From: JAHEAO01 sp942492375
GTDB lineage: Bacteria; Pseudomonadota; Alphaproteobacteria; Rhodobacterales; Rhodobacteraceae
Assembly: GCA_942492375.1 (NCBI GenBank)
Contig: CALOEL010000012.1
Location: forward strand, 297,993-361,992
Reading direction: 5' to 3'
DNA length: 64,000 bases
The translations under genes were made by a program, and so were the position numbers. Within the stretch, counting starts at the first letter, position 1. Each line of letters starts with the position of its first letter. Of this stretch, positions 16,927 through 25,038 are shown in pieces. The notes under the pieces were generated by a model that searched no databases, had not been told where the DNA came from, and saw only the letters and a list, made by a program, of their open reading frames with translations.

Positions 16927-16976
16927 GCGGGATGTCTCCCCGCAGGGCCCAAACCCCGCCTGTGAAGTGAGGCGGG
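16927..16976 (-). promoter_or_regulatory. two tandem hairpins in the rpsB 5' region
   Basis: Two stems lie 70-120 bases upstream of rpsB: CCCGCCT (16955-16961) with AGGCGGG (16970-16976), and GCGG/CCGC at 16927-16943. Ribosomal protein operons often carry autoregulatory leader structures. Whether this one binds S2 cannot be told from one sequence. Confidence 0.35.
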
Positions 16977-17058
16977 CTTTAGAGCCGATTCGCCGGAAAT
17001 GCAAGGGCATCGGGCAAATGCGTGCTAGGGTTTCGTTGCCGAATTAAAGGACCCTGCG

Positions 17059-17394
17059 ATGCCCCTGCCCGATTTCATCATGCGCTTTCCCGTCCTCGAC
17101 GTCCCCTTCCCCGAAGATGTCGTCCAACCCCGCGCGATCCGCTCGGATGCCGGATTGGTGGTGTTTTTCACCTTCCGCAAGGACATGGTCCTGCCGCCGC
17201 ACTCGCACAAGGCCCAATGGGGCACCGTGATCGCCGGCGAGATCGAGTTCACCATCGGCGGAGAGACCCGCCGGTACCGTCCCGGCGACAGCTACACGAT
17301 TCCCGCCGGCGTCGAGCATGGCGCCAGGATCAGCGCCGGGACTGTCGTGGTCGATGTGTTCGAAGAGCCGGACCGATATCCGATCAAGCAGTAG
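17059..17394 (+). CDS. cupin-domain protein
   Basis: The 111-residue single-domain cupin shows the first metal motif (LPPHSHKAQWGTVIAGEIEFTIGG, about residues 45-68) and the second (YRPGDSYTIPAGVEHGARI). His and Glu residues at these positions can hold a metal. Small cupins of this kind bind or isomerise small molecules; the substrate cannot be told. It diverges from rpsB and is followed by a short terminator-like hairpin. Confidence 0.85.
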   Translation: MPLPDFIMRFPVLDVPFPEDVVQPRAIRSDAGLVVFFTFRKDMVLPPHSHKAQWGTVIAGEIEFTIGGETRRYRPGDSYTIPAGVEHGARISAGTVVVDVFEEPDRYPIKQ

Positions 17395-17430
17395 TTTGAA
17401 TTCTCCGGATCGCCTCGCGATTTAGTGGTG

Positions 17431-17450
17431 CATCGAGGTCCTCGATGTTT
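17431..17450 (+). terminator. probable terminator of the cupin gene
   Basis: CATCGAG (17431-17437), loop GTC, CTCGATG (17441-17447), then TTT. The stem is perfect and the tail short, 37 bases after the cupin stop. Confidence 0.45.
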
Positions 17451-17484
17451 CCCTATTGGATTCAATGATCTGCCAGTGGTGCGT

Positions 17485-17513
17485 TTGATTTCAGAACAGA
17501 AACCTGATACAAT
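17485..17513 (+). promoter_or_regulatory. promoter of the four-gene exported operon
   Basis: TTGATT and TACAAT are separated by 17 bp in a locally AT-rich stretch, 33 bases before the first gene. This is one of the best sigma-70-like promoters in the window. Confidence 0.6.
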
Positions 17514-17545
17514 CTAAAAGCGAAATTTAGATAGAGCATTTTGAA

Positions 17546-17749
17546 ATGATCTTTCCATCCTCCTTGGCCACCGCCATTTGGCTGGCATTTTCGCCGGCCC
17601 CGTCGCAAACGGCATGCATCCCGCAACTTGTGCCGCAGCCGGTGCAGGGCCAGACCTTGTATTGCTGCACCAATCCCGATGGCATGCAATGCTGCTCGGA
17701 AAGCATAACCCCCGATGGCGTCGTGAACGGTTGCGGGTGCAGTCAATGA
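17546..17749 (+). CDS. small cysteine-rich exported protein, unknown
   Basis: I do not recognise this 67-residue protein. Residues 1-23 look like a signal peptide (MIFPSSLATAIWLAFSPAPS followed by QTA). The remaining 44 residues hold seven cysteines, including two CC pairs (LYCCTNP, MQCCSES) and GCGCSQ at the end, so a disulfide-bonded or metal-binding periplasmic peptide is likely. The ribosome site is weak, but a good promoter lies upstream and its stop overlaps the next start as ATGA, which argues that it is translated. It is the first gene of a four-gene set. Confidence 0.6.
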   Translation: MIFPSSLATAIWLAFSPAPSQTACIPQLVPQPVQGQTLYCCTNPDGMQCCSESITPDGVVNGCGCSQ

Positions 17750-18948
17750 CCCGCCGCGGCGTTCTGGCCGCGACACTGATTGCGGCGATCTCGGCAGCCT
17801 CCGCCGGTCAGGCTCAGGAGGGCTATAACATTCGCGGCCTCGTGCGCGATGCCGCCTTCCCGAACCAGCCACGCTTTACGACGCCGACGCTCACCATCTA
17901 CATCATGCCCGACGACCGGACCACCGATCCCAACGACTCGATCGACGACAAGGCGCCGCTGCCGGAACTCGACCAGGGTGGCTACCGGTTCCACCAATTC
18001 CTGGGCGGGCTGGAACGCACCGGAACCTTCGCCCTGATCCTGGTCGAGGCGGGCCAGGGCGACTACGTGCTGCCCGACAACCGCCAGCGCTGGAAGAAGC
18101 TCGATTTTGCGCAGGCCGGGCAGGATATCAACGTCACGTTGAATCTGCAGCACCGTCAGGTCATCGCCGAAGCCTATCGCCGGGAAACCTTCGACACGCT
18201 CCGCAAGGGCGACCTCGACAGCTCCGATTTCGAACGCGCCAATGCGGCGGCGCTCGGGGCGGTGGAGCTTGATCCGAAGATCGACAATTACCTGCTTGCG
18301 ATACGTGTCACGCAGTCGGCACTGCGCCGCGGTGAAACCGATATTCCGGGTCTGCTGACCTCGCTTGGCGATCTCTCGACACTGAAGGGCTTCGACGAGT
18401 TGTCGCTGTCCGAGAAATGGCGCGTCGAAAGCGAGCTTCTGGACACCCTCGTCGGCGCGCCGGACCTGTCGGCCAACATCTCTTTCGGCGAGACCGTCGG
18501 CTCCGCCGCGATCCGGCTTGGCACCGATATGACGGCGCAGCTCGACCCGGCCGATCCGATCCTGCGCGAGCTTCCCGCGACCCGGGTCTTCCAGACCCTG
18601 TCCGTCCTTCATTCCTCGCAGGAGGATTGCTTTTCCCTGGTCGAGAACAATGCAAGGGCGATGGCGCTTGCCGAACCGCTTGCAATGAACTGGAACAGCC
18701 AGCGCAGCCTCTTGGCCGATTGGGGCTACTGCCTGAAAAAGATCAGCGGTTTCGCCGATGGCCGTCCGCTCGACACGGTTCTGGCCGACATCGCCGGTCA
18801 GGACACGCTCCGGACCCTATGGGAGCAGTTCGCGGCTGCCGCGGACACCGTCGGGCCTCGTTTGGCCTTCCCGACCAACAACACCGATCGCCGCCTGAAG
18901 GAGCTTCATGAAATCTCCGACGCGATCAGAAACCGGAGCGTGCAATGA
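17746..18948 (+). CDS. exported protein of unknown function, second gene of the operon
   Basis: The 400-residue protein begins with a signal peptide (MTRRGVLAATLIAAISAASA, cleavage after about residue 23). Residues 25-130 look like a beta-sandwich of the carboxypeptidase-regulatory or transthyretin type (YNIRGLVRDAAF, TGTFALILVEAGQGDYVLPD). Residues 135-400 are helical with repeat-like spacing, possibly TPR-like. Two cysteines (EDCFSL, WGYCLKK) could pair. No catalytic motif is seen. It overlaps the genes on both sides by ATGA junctions, so it is translationally coupled to a Cys-rich peptide and a two-helix membrane protein. Confidence 0.7.
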   Translation: MTRRGVLAATLIAAISAASAGQAQEGYNIRGLVRDAAFPNQPRFTTPTLTIYIMPDDRTTDPNDSIDDKAPLPELDQGGYRFHQFLGGLERTGTFALILVEAGQGDYVLPDNRQRWKKLDFAQAGQDINVTLNLQHRQVIAEAYRRETFDTLRKGDLDSSDFERANAAALGAVELDPKIDNYLLAIRVTQSALRRGETDIPGLLTSLGDLSTLKGFDELSLSEKWRVESELLDTLVGAPDLSANISFGETVGSAAIRLGTDMTAQLDPADPILRELPATRVFQTLSVLHSSQEDCFSLVENNARAMALAEPLAMNWNSQRSLLADWGYCLKKISGFADGRPLDTVLADIAGQDTLRTLWEQFAAAADTVGPRLAFPTNNTDRRLKELHEISDAIRNRSVQ

Positions 18949-19229
18949 ACACCCGAAGCAGTCCTTCCTACAGCAAAGCCGGCCTCGATCACCAGACCAA
19001 GCGGTTCGTCGTCTATACCACGGTCGTCGTCAGTTCGATCATCGCCCTGACGATCATCTTCGTCGTCGCGCTGATGCCGGTCTTCAAGCAGGGCTACACC
19101 ATCCCCACTACATTGCAGAACTGGGGCGGGCTGATCATCGGCTTCTACTTCGGGTCCTTTGTCACGCTGCTCAAGGACTGGTCGCGCGAAACGGTCGAGA
19201 TCCACCAGGTCAATGCGGACAACGAGTAA
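18945..19229 (+). CDS. small two-helix membrane protein, unknown
   Basis: The 94-residue protein has two hydrophobic segments, about residues 21-45 (FVVYTTVVVSSIIALTIIFV) and 58-76 (WGGLIIGFYFGSFVTLL). Both termini are hydrophilic and the N-terminal side is positively charged, suggesting both ends face the cytoplasm. The GFYFGS pattern recurs in small membrane and holin-like proteins, but that is only a resemblance. It is third in the operon, coupled by ATGA to the gene before and 4 bases from the gene after. Confidence 0.7.
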   Translation: MNTRSSPSYSKAGLDHQTKRFVVYTTVVVSSIIALTIIFVVALMPVFKQGYTIPTTLQNWGGLIIGFYFGSFVTLLKDWSRETVEIHQVNADNE

Positions 19230-19233
19230 TCCC

Positions 19234-20040
19234 ATGCGGCTCTGCCTGGCGGCGCTCGCCGGCATCCTGTCCGCGCTTCCGGTCTGGGCGCAGGACCCGC
19301 AGGTGCCGTTCGACGGCTCCTATCCGCCGCTCTCGTTCGTCGATGCCGACGGAACGCCGGACGGCTTCGACGTGGCGGTGGCGCGGGAAATCGCGACGCA
19401 ACTCGGGATAACGCCGGAATTCGTCTCGAGCGACTTCGACACGATCCAGTCCGGCGACTGGCCCGAAAACTGGCTGTTCACCGTCAGTTCGATGTCCCGC
19501 AGCCCCGCGCGGGAAGAACGGTTCTTCTTCGTTGGCCCCTATTACCAGGATGCGACCGTGATCGTGACCGGCCCGAATACTTCGCCCGACGCCGAGCCGA
19601 CGCTCGATCTCGTCGATGGCGGCCGCATCGGGGTGTGCCGCGGCTGCATCTACCAGGACTATATCGAGGGCAATTATGTGGTGAATGGCCAAGCCGGCGA
19701 ACCGCCCTTTGCCGATGTCGCCGTGACGGCCTATTCGACCGATACCGACATCCTGCTGCAGCTCATCGCCGCGCCGGACGAGGCAGAGATCGATTTCGGC
19801 GTCACCAGCGTCTTCGTCGCCGATCTTTTCAAGGCAAGCGGCTTTCCGATCCGGAAAGTCGGCTCGCCGCTTTTCGTCGAACCTCTCTGGATCGCGGTGC
19901 CGCTGAGCAAGGAGTCCGAGCTTGCGCGGATCGAGGAAGCATTCGAGGCGGTCCGCGCTTCGGGGCGGCTGTCCGAACTCTCCGTCCAGCATCTGCAGAA
20001 CGACTACACGCCCCCCGCCCCGCCCGTGGACGGAGGCTGA
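19234..20040 (+). CDS. family 3 extracellular solute-binding protein without a partner permease
   Basis: The 268-residue protein has a signal peptide (residues 1-20, ending VWAQ) and a type 3 binding-protein fold: GTPDGFDVAVAREIATQLGI, then MSRSPAREERFFFVGPYYQ. Such domains bind amino acids or other polar solutes. An unusual CRGC motif lies near residue 136, where family members have the ligand-contact loop, and could be a redox or metal site. No permease or ATPase follows; the nearest membrane protein is the two-helix protein upstream. It may therefore sense rather than import. The ATG at 19234 is chosen because it opens the signal peptide. Confidence 0.8.
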   Translation: MRLCLAALAGILSALPVWAQDPQVPFDGSYPPLSFVDADGTPDGFDVAVAREIATQLGITPEFVSSDFDTIQSGDWPENWLFTVSSMSRSPAREERFFFVGPYYQDATVIVTGPNTSPDAEPTLDLVDGGRIGVCRGCIYQDYIEGNYVVNGQAGEPPFADVAVTAYSTDTDILLQLIAAPDEAEIDFGVTSVFVADLFKASGFPIRKVGSPLFVEPLWIAVPLSKESELARIEEAFEAVRASGRLSELSVQHLQNDYTPPAPPVDGG

Positions 20041-20055
20041 GTCCGGCCTCGCGGA

Positions 20056-20742
20056 TCAGCCCGCCAGCCAGCGAATGAACGGCATATGCGCCTCGGTCAA
20101 TGCCATGATCCTGTCCGTGGCCTCCGGCGTTGTGATCCAGTCGGGCCGCTTCACCCGCTTAATGCTGCGCATGACAAAGCCCTTCCGGCGCAGAAGATGG
20201 GTCCAGTCGCCTTTCGCATCCTCATGGCCCTTGGGCAGGTTCTTCAGCGTGGGCTCGTCGAACGCGCTGCCTACCGCCCGCGCGGTCTCGATCGCGGCCA
20301 ACAGCTGCTTGCGGTCCTTCGGGTCCATGATCCGCTCGCGGATCCTTTTCAGCGCCGCTCCCTCGTAACCCCAGGCCCCAGCCCCATAGCCGATCGCGTC
20401 GGGATGCAGCACCAGATGCATACCGGGCGAGCGGTTCGGGTGATCGCCGGTCCAGAAGATCAGGTGCAGGCGCGGGCTATAGGGCGATTTGTCCTTCGAG
20501 AACCGCACATCCCGGTTGATCCGGCGCAACGAGCCGTTCAGCCTCGGCACCGCCCTGAGCGGCGGGTCGAGCCTCGACATCGGCCCCGACAGCGCGGCGA
20601 TCAGGTCTTGCGCCTCGCCCTTCCAGATCGCCTCGTATCTCTCCCGGTTGGCGTCGAACCACTCCTTCGAATTGTTCGCCTGCAGATCGCGCAGGAAGGC
20701 GAAGGTCTCCTCGGAAAAACCCGTGAACGCGGCATCGGCCAT
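20056..20742 (-). CDS. DUF2461 family protein
   Basis: The 228-residue cytoplasmic protein matches DUF2461/TIGR02453: FTGFSEETFAFLRDLQANNSKEWFDANRERYE at the N-terminus, then the RINRDVRFSKDKSPYSPRL block and the basic C-terminal region KGFVMRSIKRVKRPDW. The biochemical role is unknown. The frame is open far upstream, but the ATG at 20742 with a GGGGA site in front gives the family N-terminus. It is convergent with the solute-binding gene and divergent from psuK. Confidence 0.85.
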   Translation of the reverse strand: MADAAFTGFSEETFAFLRDLQANNSKEWFDANRERYEAIWKGEAQDLIAALSGPMSRLDPPLRAVPRLNGSLRRINRDVRFSKDKSPYSPRLHLIFWTGDHPNRSPGMHLVLHPDAIGYGAGAWGYEGAALKRIRERIMDPKDRKQLLAAIETARAVGSAFDEPTLKNLPKGHEDAKGDWTHLLRRKGFVMRSIKRVKRPDWITTPEATDRIMALTEAHMPFIRWLAG

Positions 20743-20820
20743 GGTGGTCCCCTTTTCCGGCAGTGATAGCATGCCTGTCGCCTCTTGCCATCCGCCGGTC
20801 GCTTGGTCAGAAGGTGGGCC

Positions 20821-21711
20821 ATGACGGCACCCGACATCCTCTGCATCGGCTCGGTCCTGTGGGACATCATCGGGCGCTCGTCGAGTCACATGAAACTCGG
20901 CGCCGATGTGCCGGGGCGGATCAGCCGGTTGCCGGGCGGTGTCGCGATGAACATCGCGATGACCCTGAGCCGCTTCGGGATGACGCCGGCGCTCCTGACC
21001 GCCATCGGCTCTGACCCCGAGGGGCAGGAACTGCTGGCGGCCTGCCAGCGCCTCGGGATCGTGACCGACCATGTCTATGTCTCGCAGGATCTTCCGACCG
21101 ACCGCTACATGGCGATCGAGGGCGGCAACGGACTGGTCGCCGCCATCGCCGACGCCCATTCGCTGGAAGCGGCGGGCGACAAGATCCTGCGCCCGCTCGG
21201 CGACGGGCGGCTTGGCAGTGCGAACGCCCCCTATTCCGGCCTGATCGCGCTCGACGGCAACCTGACCGAGGCGCAGCTTGCCGGGGTCGCCCAAAGCCCG
21301 CTCTTCGCGCGCGCCGATCTTCGGGTTGCCCCCGCAAGCCCGGGCAAGGCGGAACGGCTGCTGCCGCTCCTCGGCCATCCCGGCGCGACCTTCTACGTCA
21401 ATCTCGAAGAAGCCGGGCTGATCTGCCATCACCGGTTCGACACAGCGCCCGAGGCCGCGGCAGCATTGCGCCAGCGCGGCGCCCACCGCGCGCTCGTCAC
21501 CGATGGCGGCAGACCGGCCGCCTCGGCCTGCGCCGGCGGCCTCTTCACCGCCCAGCCGCCCGAGGTGCTGGTGACACGCGTCACCGGCGCGGGCGACACG
21601 TTCATGGCCGCCCATATCGCCGCCGAAGCCTGCGGCGGCGACCGCGAAACCGCCCTGTCGGACGCGCTCCAGGCCGCCGCCGACTACGTATCCGGAGATA
21701 CCAGCCTATGA
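20821..21711 (+). CDS. psuK: PfkB-family sugar kinase, probable pseudouridine kinase
   Basis: The 296-residue kinase has the PfkB N-terminal motif (RLPGGVAMNIAMTLSRFG) and the C-terminal catalytic motif VTGAGDTFMAAH with the base aspartate. Pseudouridine kinase makes pseudouridine 5'-phosphate, the substrate of the next gene product. The assignment rests mainly on coupling to psuG, whose start overlaps its stop by 4 bases (ATGA). The ATG at 20821 is preferred over an in-frame one at 20785. Confidence 0.82.
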   Translation: MTAPDILCIGSVLWDIIGRSSSHMKLGADVPGRISRLPGGVAMNIAMTLSRFGMTPALLTAIGSDPEGQELLAACQRLGIVTDHVYVSQDLPTDRYMAIEGGNGLVAAIADAHSLEAAGDKILRPLGDGRLGSANAPYSGLIALDGNLTEAQLAGVAQSPLFARADLRVAPASPGKAERLLPLLGHPGATFYVNLEEAGLICHHRFDTAPEAAAALRQRGAHRALVTDGGRPAASACAGGLFTAQPPEVLVTRVTGAGDTFMAAHIAAEACGGDRETALSDALQAAADYVSGDTSL

Positions 21712-22625
21712 TCCCCCTCACCTTCTCGCCCGAAGTCTCGGATGCCCGCGCCAGCGGCCAGCCCATCGTCGCGCTTGAATCGACGATCATCACCCACGGC
21801 ATGCCATTTCCGCAGAACGTGGAAACCGCCCGCAAGGTCGAGCAGCAGGTCCGCGACGCCGGCGCCGTGCCGGCGACGATTGCCGTGATCGACGGGCGGA
21901 TCACGGTCGGTCTGACCGACGCGCAACTGGACGGGCTGGGCCAGGCAGGCGAGGTGGCGAAGCTCTCGCGCGCCGATCTGGCCGTCTGCGCCGCGCGCGG
22001 CGGCACCGGCGCCACGACGGTGGCCGCGACGATGATCGTCGCGCATCTGGCCAGTATCGACACCTTCGCCACCGGCGGCATCGGCGGCGTGCATCGCGGC
22101 GCCGAAACCTCGTTCGACATCTCAGCCGATCTGCAGGAACTCGCGCAGACCCCGGTGACCGTGGTCGCCGCCGGCCCGAAGGCCATCCTGGACGTGCCGA
22201 AGACGCTGGAAGTCCTTGAAACACTTGGCGTTCCCGTCATTGCCTGCGGACAGGACGAGGTTCCCGCCTTCTGGTCGCGCGCCTCGGGCCTGAAGGCTCC
22301 GCTGCGCATGGACAGCGCCGCCGAGATCGCCGCCGCCGGCCTGATGCGGACCCGCCTGCGGCTTCCCGGCGGGCAGCTCGTGGTCAATCCGATCCCGGAA
22401 GCCGACGAGATCCCGCGCGACGAACTCGCCCCGGTGATCGAACGCGCGCTCGACGATGCGCGCACCGGGGGCATCGAGGCCAAGGAGGTGACGCCGTTCC
22501 TGCTGCAGCGGATCTTCGAGCTGACCGAGGGCCGCTCGCTCGCCGCGAACATCGCGCTGGTGCTGAACAATGCCCGGCTGGCGGCGGAAATTGCCGCGGA
22601 ATTCAATCTGCAGCACGAAAAATGA
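21708..22625 (+). CDS. psuG: pseudouridine-5'-phosphate glycosidase
   Basis: The 305-residue enzyme splits pseudouridine 5'-phosphate to uracil and ribose 5-phosphate. Family signatures are present: ALESTIITHGMPFPQNVETA (residues 19-38), ARGGTGATTVAATM, TGGIGGVHRGAETSFDISADL and the C-terminal NIALVLNNARLAAEIA. With psuK it forms a salvage pair that breaks down modified RNA bases. Confidence 0.95.
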   Translation: MIPLTFSPEVSDARASGQPIVALESTIITHGMPFPQNVETARKVEQQVRDAGAVPATIAVIDGRITVGLTDAQLDGLGQAGEVAKLSRADLAVCAARGGTGATTVAATMIVAHLASIDTFATGGIGGVHRGAETSFDISADLQELAQTPVTVVAAGPKAILDVPKTLEVLETLGVPVIACGQDEVPAFWSRASGLKAPLRMDSAAEIAAAGLMRTRLRLPGGQLVVNPIPEADEIPRDELAPVIERALDDARTGGIEAKEVTPFLLQRIFELTEGRSLAANIALVLNNARLAAEIAAEFNLQHEK

Positions 22626-22701
22626 GCGCCCTCGCACAGTAAAGTCATTGTGAGCCGCGCCCTTAGCCCCTAGATTTGATCGGCATAAGCTGGATCGGGC
22701 C

Positions 22702-23391
22702 ATGAACAACCCATTCGACGAAAAGACGCCGCACCACAAGCGGGGACTTCTGGGTGGACTGCGCGCCAGTTTCCTGACTGGACTGGTCGTCGTCGCCCCG
22801 GTCGCGCTGACGATGTACCTGATCTGGACGGTCGTGGGCTGGATCGACAGCTGGGTGCTGCCCTTCGTGCCCTACAATTACCGCCCCGACCAGTATATCG
22901 GCATCAACCTGCGCGGCCTCGGCGTGATCGTCTTCCTGGTGTTCACGATCATGGTCGGCTGGATCGCCAAGGGCTTCATCGGCCGGTCGCTGATCCGCTC
23001 GGGCGAAAGCCTGGTGTCGCGGATGCCGGTCGTGCGCTCGATCTACAATGGGCTGAAGCAGATCGCCGAAACCGTCTTCGCCCAGACCGAAACCTCGTTC
23101 GACAAGGCCTGCCTCGTGGAATATCCGCGCAAGGGGATCTGGGCCATCGCCTTCATCTCGACCAATGCCAAGGGCGAGATCGACAGCAGCATCCCGGTCG
23201 AGGACACGATCGTCTCGGTCTTCCTGCCCACGACGCCCAACCCGACCTCGGGCTTCCTGCTCTACGTGCCCCGCTCCGACGTGATCGAACTGGAAATGAC
23301 CGTCGAGGATGCGGCGAAGCTGGTGATCTCGGCGGGGCTCGTCTATCCGAACCCCAAGGACCCCAGCAAACCCGCGATCGCCGCCGGCTGA
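22702..23391 (+). CDS. DUF502 family membrane protein
   Basis: The 229-residue protein has two N-terminal transmembrane segments (about residues 24-45 and 66-88) separated by a short periplasmic loop. The DUF502 core follows (RSGESLVSRMPVVRSIYNGLKQIAETVF, then VFLPTTPNPTSGFLLYVPRSDVIEL). Function is not established. The start has no strong ribosome site. It is followed 3 bases later by the LysE-type gene. Confidence 0.88.
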   Translation: MNNPFDEKTPHHKRGLLGGLRASFLTGLVVVAPVALTMYLIWTVVGWIDSWVLPFVPYNYRPDQYIGINLRGLGVIVFLVFTIMVGWIAKGFIGRSLIRSGESLVSRMPVVRSIYNGLKQIAETVFAQTETSFDKACLVEYPRKGIWAIAFISTNAKGEIDSSIPVEDTIVSVFLPTTPNPTSGFLLYVPRSDVIELEMTVEDAAKLVISAGLVYPNPKDPSKPAIAAG

Positions 23392-23394
23392 ACC

Positions 23395-24000
23395 GTGCTT
23401 GTCGCCGCCGCCACCGGTTTTGCGACCGCTTTCGCGCTGATCCTTGCCATCGGGGCGCAGAACGCCTTCGTGCTGCGGCAGGGGCTGATGCGCAACCATG
23501 TCTTTTGGCTCTGCGCGTTCTGCGCGGTCTCGGACGCGCTGCTGATCACCGCCGGGGTGCTGGGCTTCGGGGCGCTCGTCACGCTCTATCCCGGCTTTCC
23601 GCGCCTCATGGCGTTGGCCGGCGCCGCGTTCCTTCTGGTCTACGGCGCGATGCGGTTCCATGCCGCCTGGCGCGGTGGCGACGCGATGACGCTCGGCGGC
23701 CGGGCGGCGGGTCGCTGGGCCACGCTGGCCACGGCGGCGGCCTTCACCTGGCTCAATCCGCATGTCTATCTGGACACGCTCGGCCTGATCGGCGCGGTTT
23801 CCACGCAGTTCCTCGGCTCCGCGAAACTGGCATTCGGCCTCGGCGCGGTCACGTCCAGCTTCGTCTTCTTCTTCGGCCTCGGCTACGGTGCCCGTCTGCT
23901 GGCGCCGATGATGCGCTCGGACCGCGCCTGGCGGTTCCTCGATCTCGGCATCGGGGTGACGATGTGGGCGCTGGCGGCGGGGCTGGTCCTCGAGGCCTAG
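23395..24000 (+). CDS. LysE/ArgO-type amino acid exporter
   Basis: The 201-residue inner-membrane protein has five to six hydrophobic segments and the LysE signature GAQNAFVLRQGLMRNHVFWLC (residues 22-42) plus TWLNPHVYLDTLGLIG near residue 120, the combination typical of lysine/arginine exporters. It starts with GTG three bases after the DUF502 stop. The last bases overlap the stop of the patatin gene on the other strand through a shared CTAG. Confidence 0.87.
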   Translation: MLVAAATGFATAFALILAIGAQNAFVLRQGLMRNHVFWLCAFCAVSDALLITAGVLGFGALVTLYPGFPRLMALAGAAFLLVYGAMRFHAAWRGGDAMTLGGRAAGRWATLATAAAFTWLNPHVYLDTLGLIGAVSTQFLGSAKLAFGLGAVTSSFVFFFGLGYGARLLAPMMRSDRAWRFLDLGIGVTMWALAAGLVLEA

Positions 24001-25034
24001 CCGAACATCGCTTCCAGATCGACCGAGCCGGTGACGTTCAGCTTCTTCCGGTGATCCGTCAGGAACCGGTCGGCAGCGTTCCACCCCGCCTCTTTCAGCC
24101 GCCACAGAACCGCTGGCACCGGCACCATCTTGGTCGCGACGCTCAGCTCCTTCATCAGGTCGTCATCCGCGATCATGTGGACATTGACGCTTTTCATCTG
24201 CCCCGGCTCCAGCCGTCCTGCCGCGACCAGCTCGCGCACGAACTGGATCGCCCGCAATTCCTGCAGCAGTGACGCGTTGAAGCTGATCTCGTTCACCCGG
24301 TTCTCGATCTCCTGCGCCGATTTCGGCACCTCGTCGCGGACCAGCGGGTTGATGTTGACGATCACGATGTCGTCGGGAAATTCATGCTCGTATAGCGGCC
24401 ATAGCGCGGGATTGCCGGTATATCCGCCATCCCAGAACGCCTCGACCTTTCCGGTGCGGGGGTCGTTGAATTCCACCGCCTTGAACACCGTCGGCAGGCA
24501 GGTCGAGGCGAGGATCACGTCGGTATGGATCTCCTCCCCGGTGAAGACCCGGATCTTGCCGGTCCGGACATTCGTCGTCGACACGAAGAACCTTGGCCCC
24601 TCCAGCGCGCAGACCCTGTCATAGCGGAACCGCCGCACGATCCGTTCCAGCGGATTGAAATAGAACGGCCCGTAATCGTAGGGGCTGACGATCCGCGAGA
24701 TCGCGTCCGAGGTCAGGAATCCCGGCGACATCTCCAGCGTCTTGGTCACCATTGCCGCGGTCGGCGACCAGGCCGCCATCCAATGCGCCAGCCGCAGGTC
24801 GTTCAGCCCTCCGAACTGGTCCCAGAGCCAGTCGAGGTTGTCGCGCGCCGTCTGCCGGTCGCCCTCGATCATGCCAGCTTTCAGCGCCGCCCCGTTCAGC
24901 GCCCCTGCCGAGGTGCCCGAGATCGCGCAGATTTCGATACCGTCGTCGTCCAGCAGCCGATCGAGCACGCCCCAGGTGAAGGCGCCATGCGCGCCCCCGC
25001 CCTGCAGCGCCAGACTGATCCGCTTCCTGGCCAT
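23997..25034 (-). CDS. patatin-like phospholipase
   Basis: The 345-residue protein has the oxyanion loop LQGGGAHGAF (residues 10-19), the nucleophile motif GTSAG with Ser42, and the catalytic Asp in FWDGGYTGNP, so it should hydrolyse acyl esters. It follows bdhA by 4 bases. In related bacteria such patatins accompany 3-hydroxybutyrate genes, which suggests lipid or polyhydroxybutyrate turnover; this part is inference. The ATG at 25034 starts the conserved region although the frame is open upstream. Confidence 0.88.
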   Translation of the reverse strand: MARKRISLALQGGGAHGAFTWGVLDRLLDDDGIEICAISGTSAGALNGAALKAGMIEGDRQTARDNLDWLWDQFGGLNDLRLAHWMAAWSPTAAMVTKTLEMSPGFLTSDAISRIVSPYDYGPFYFNPLERIVRRFRYDRVCALEGPRFFVSTTNVRTGKIRVFTGEEIHTDVILASTCLPTVFKAVEFNDPRTGKVEAFWDGGYTGNPALWPLYEHEFPDDIVIVNINPLVRDEVPKSAQEIENRVNEISFNASLLQELRAIQFVRELVAAGRLEPGQMKSVNVHMIADDDLMKELSVATKMVPVPAVLWRLKEAGWNAADRFLTDHRKKLNVTGSVDLEAMFG

Positions 25035-25038
25035 CGCG

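Noticed and set aside
20056..21615. 519-codon minus-strand frame covering the DUF2461 gene and running on opposite psuK
   Set aside because: Only the part from 20742 down resembles a family. The rest is antisense to psuK and is a high-GC shadow.
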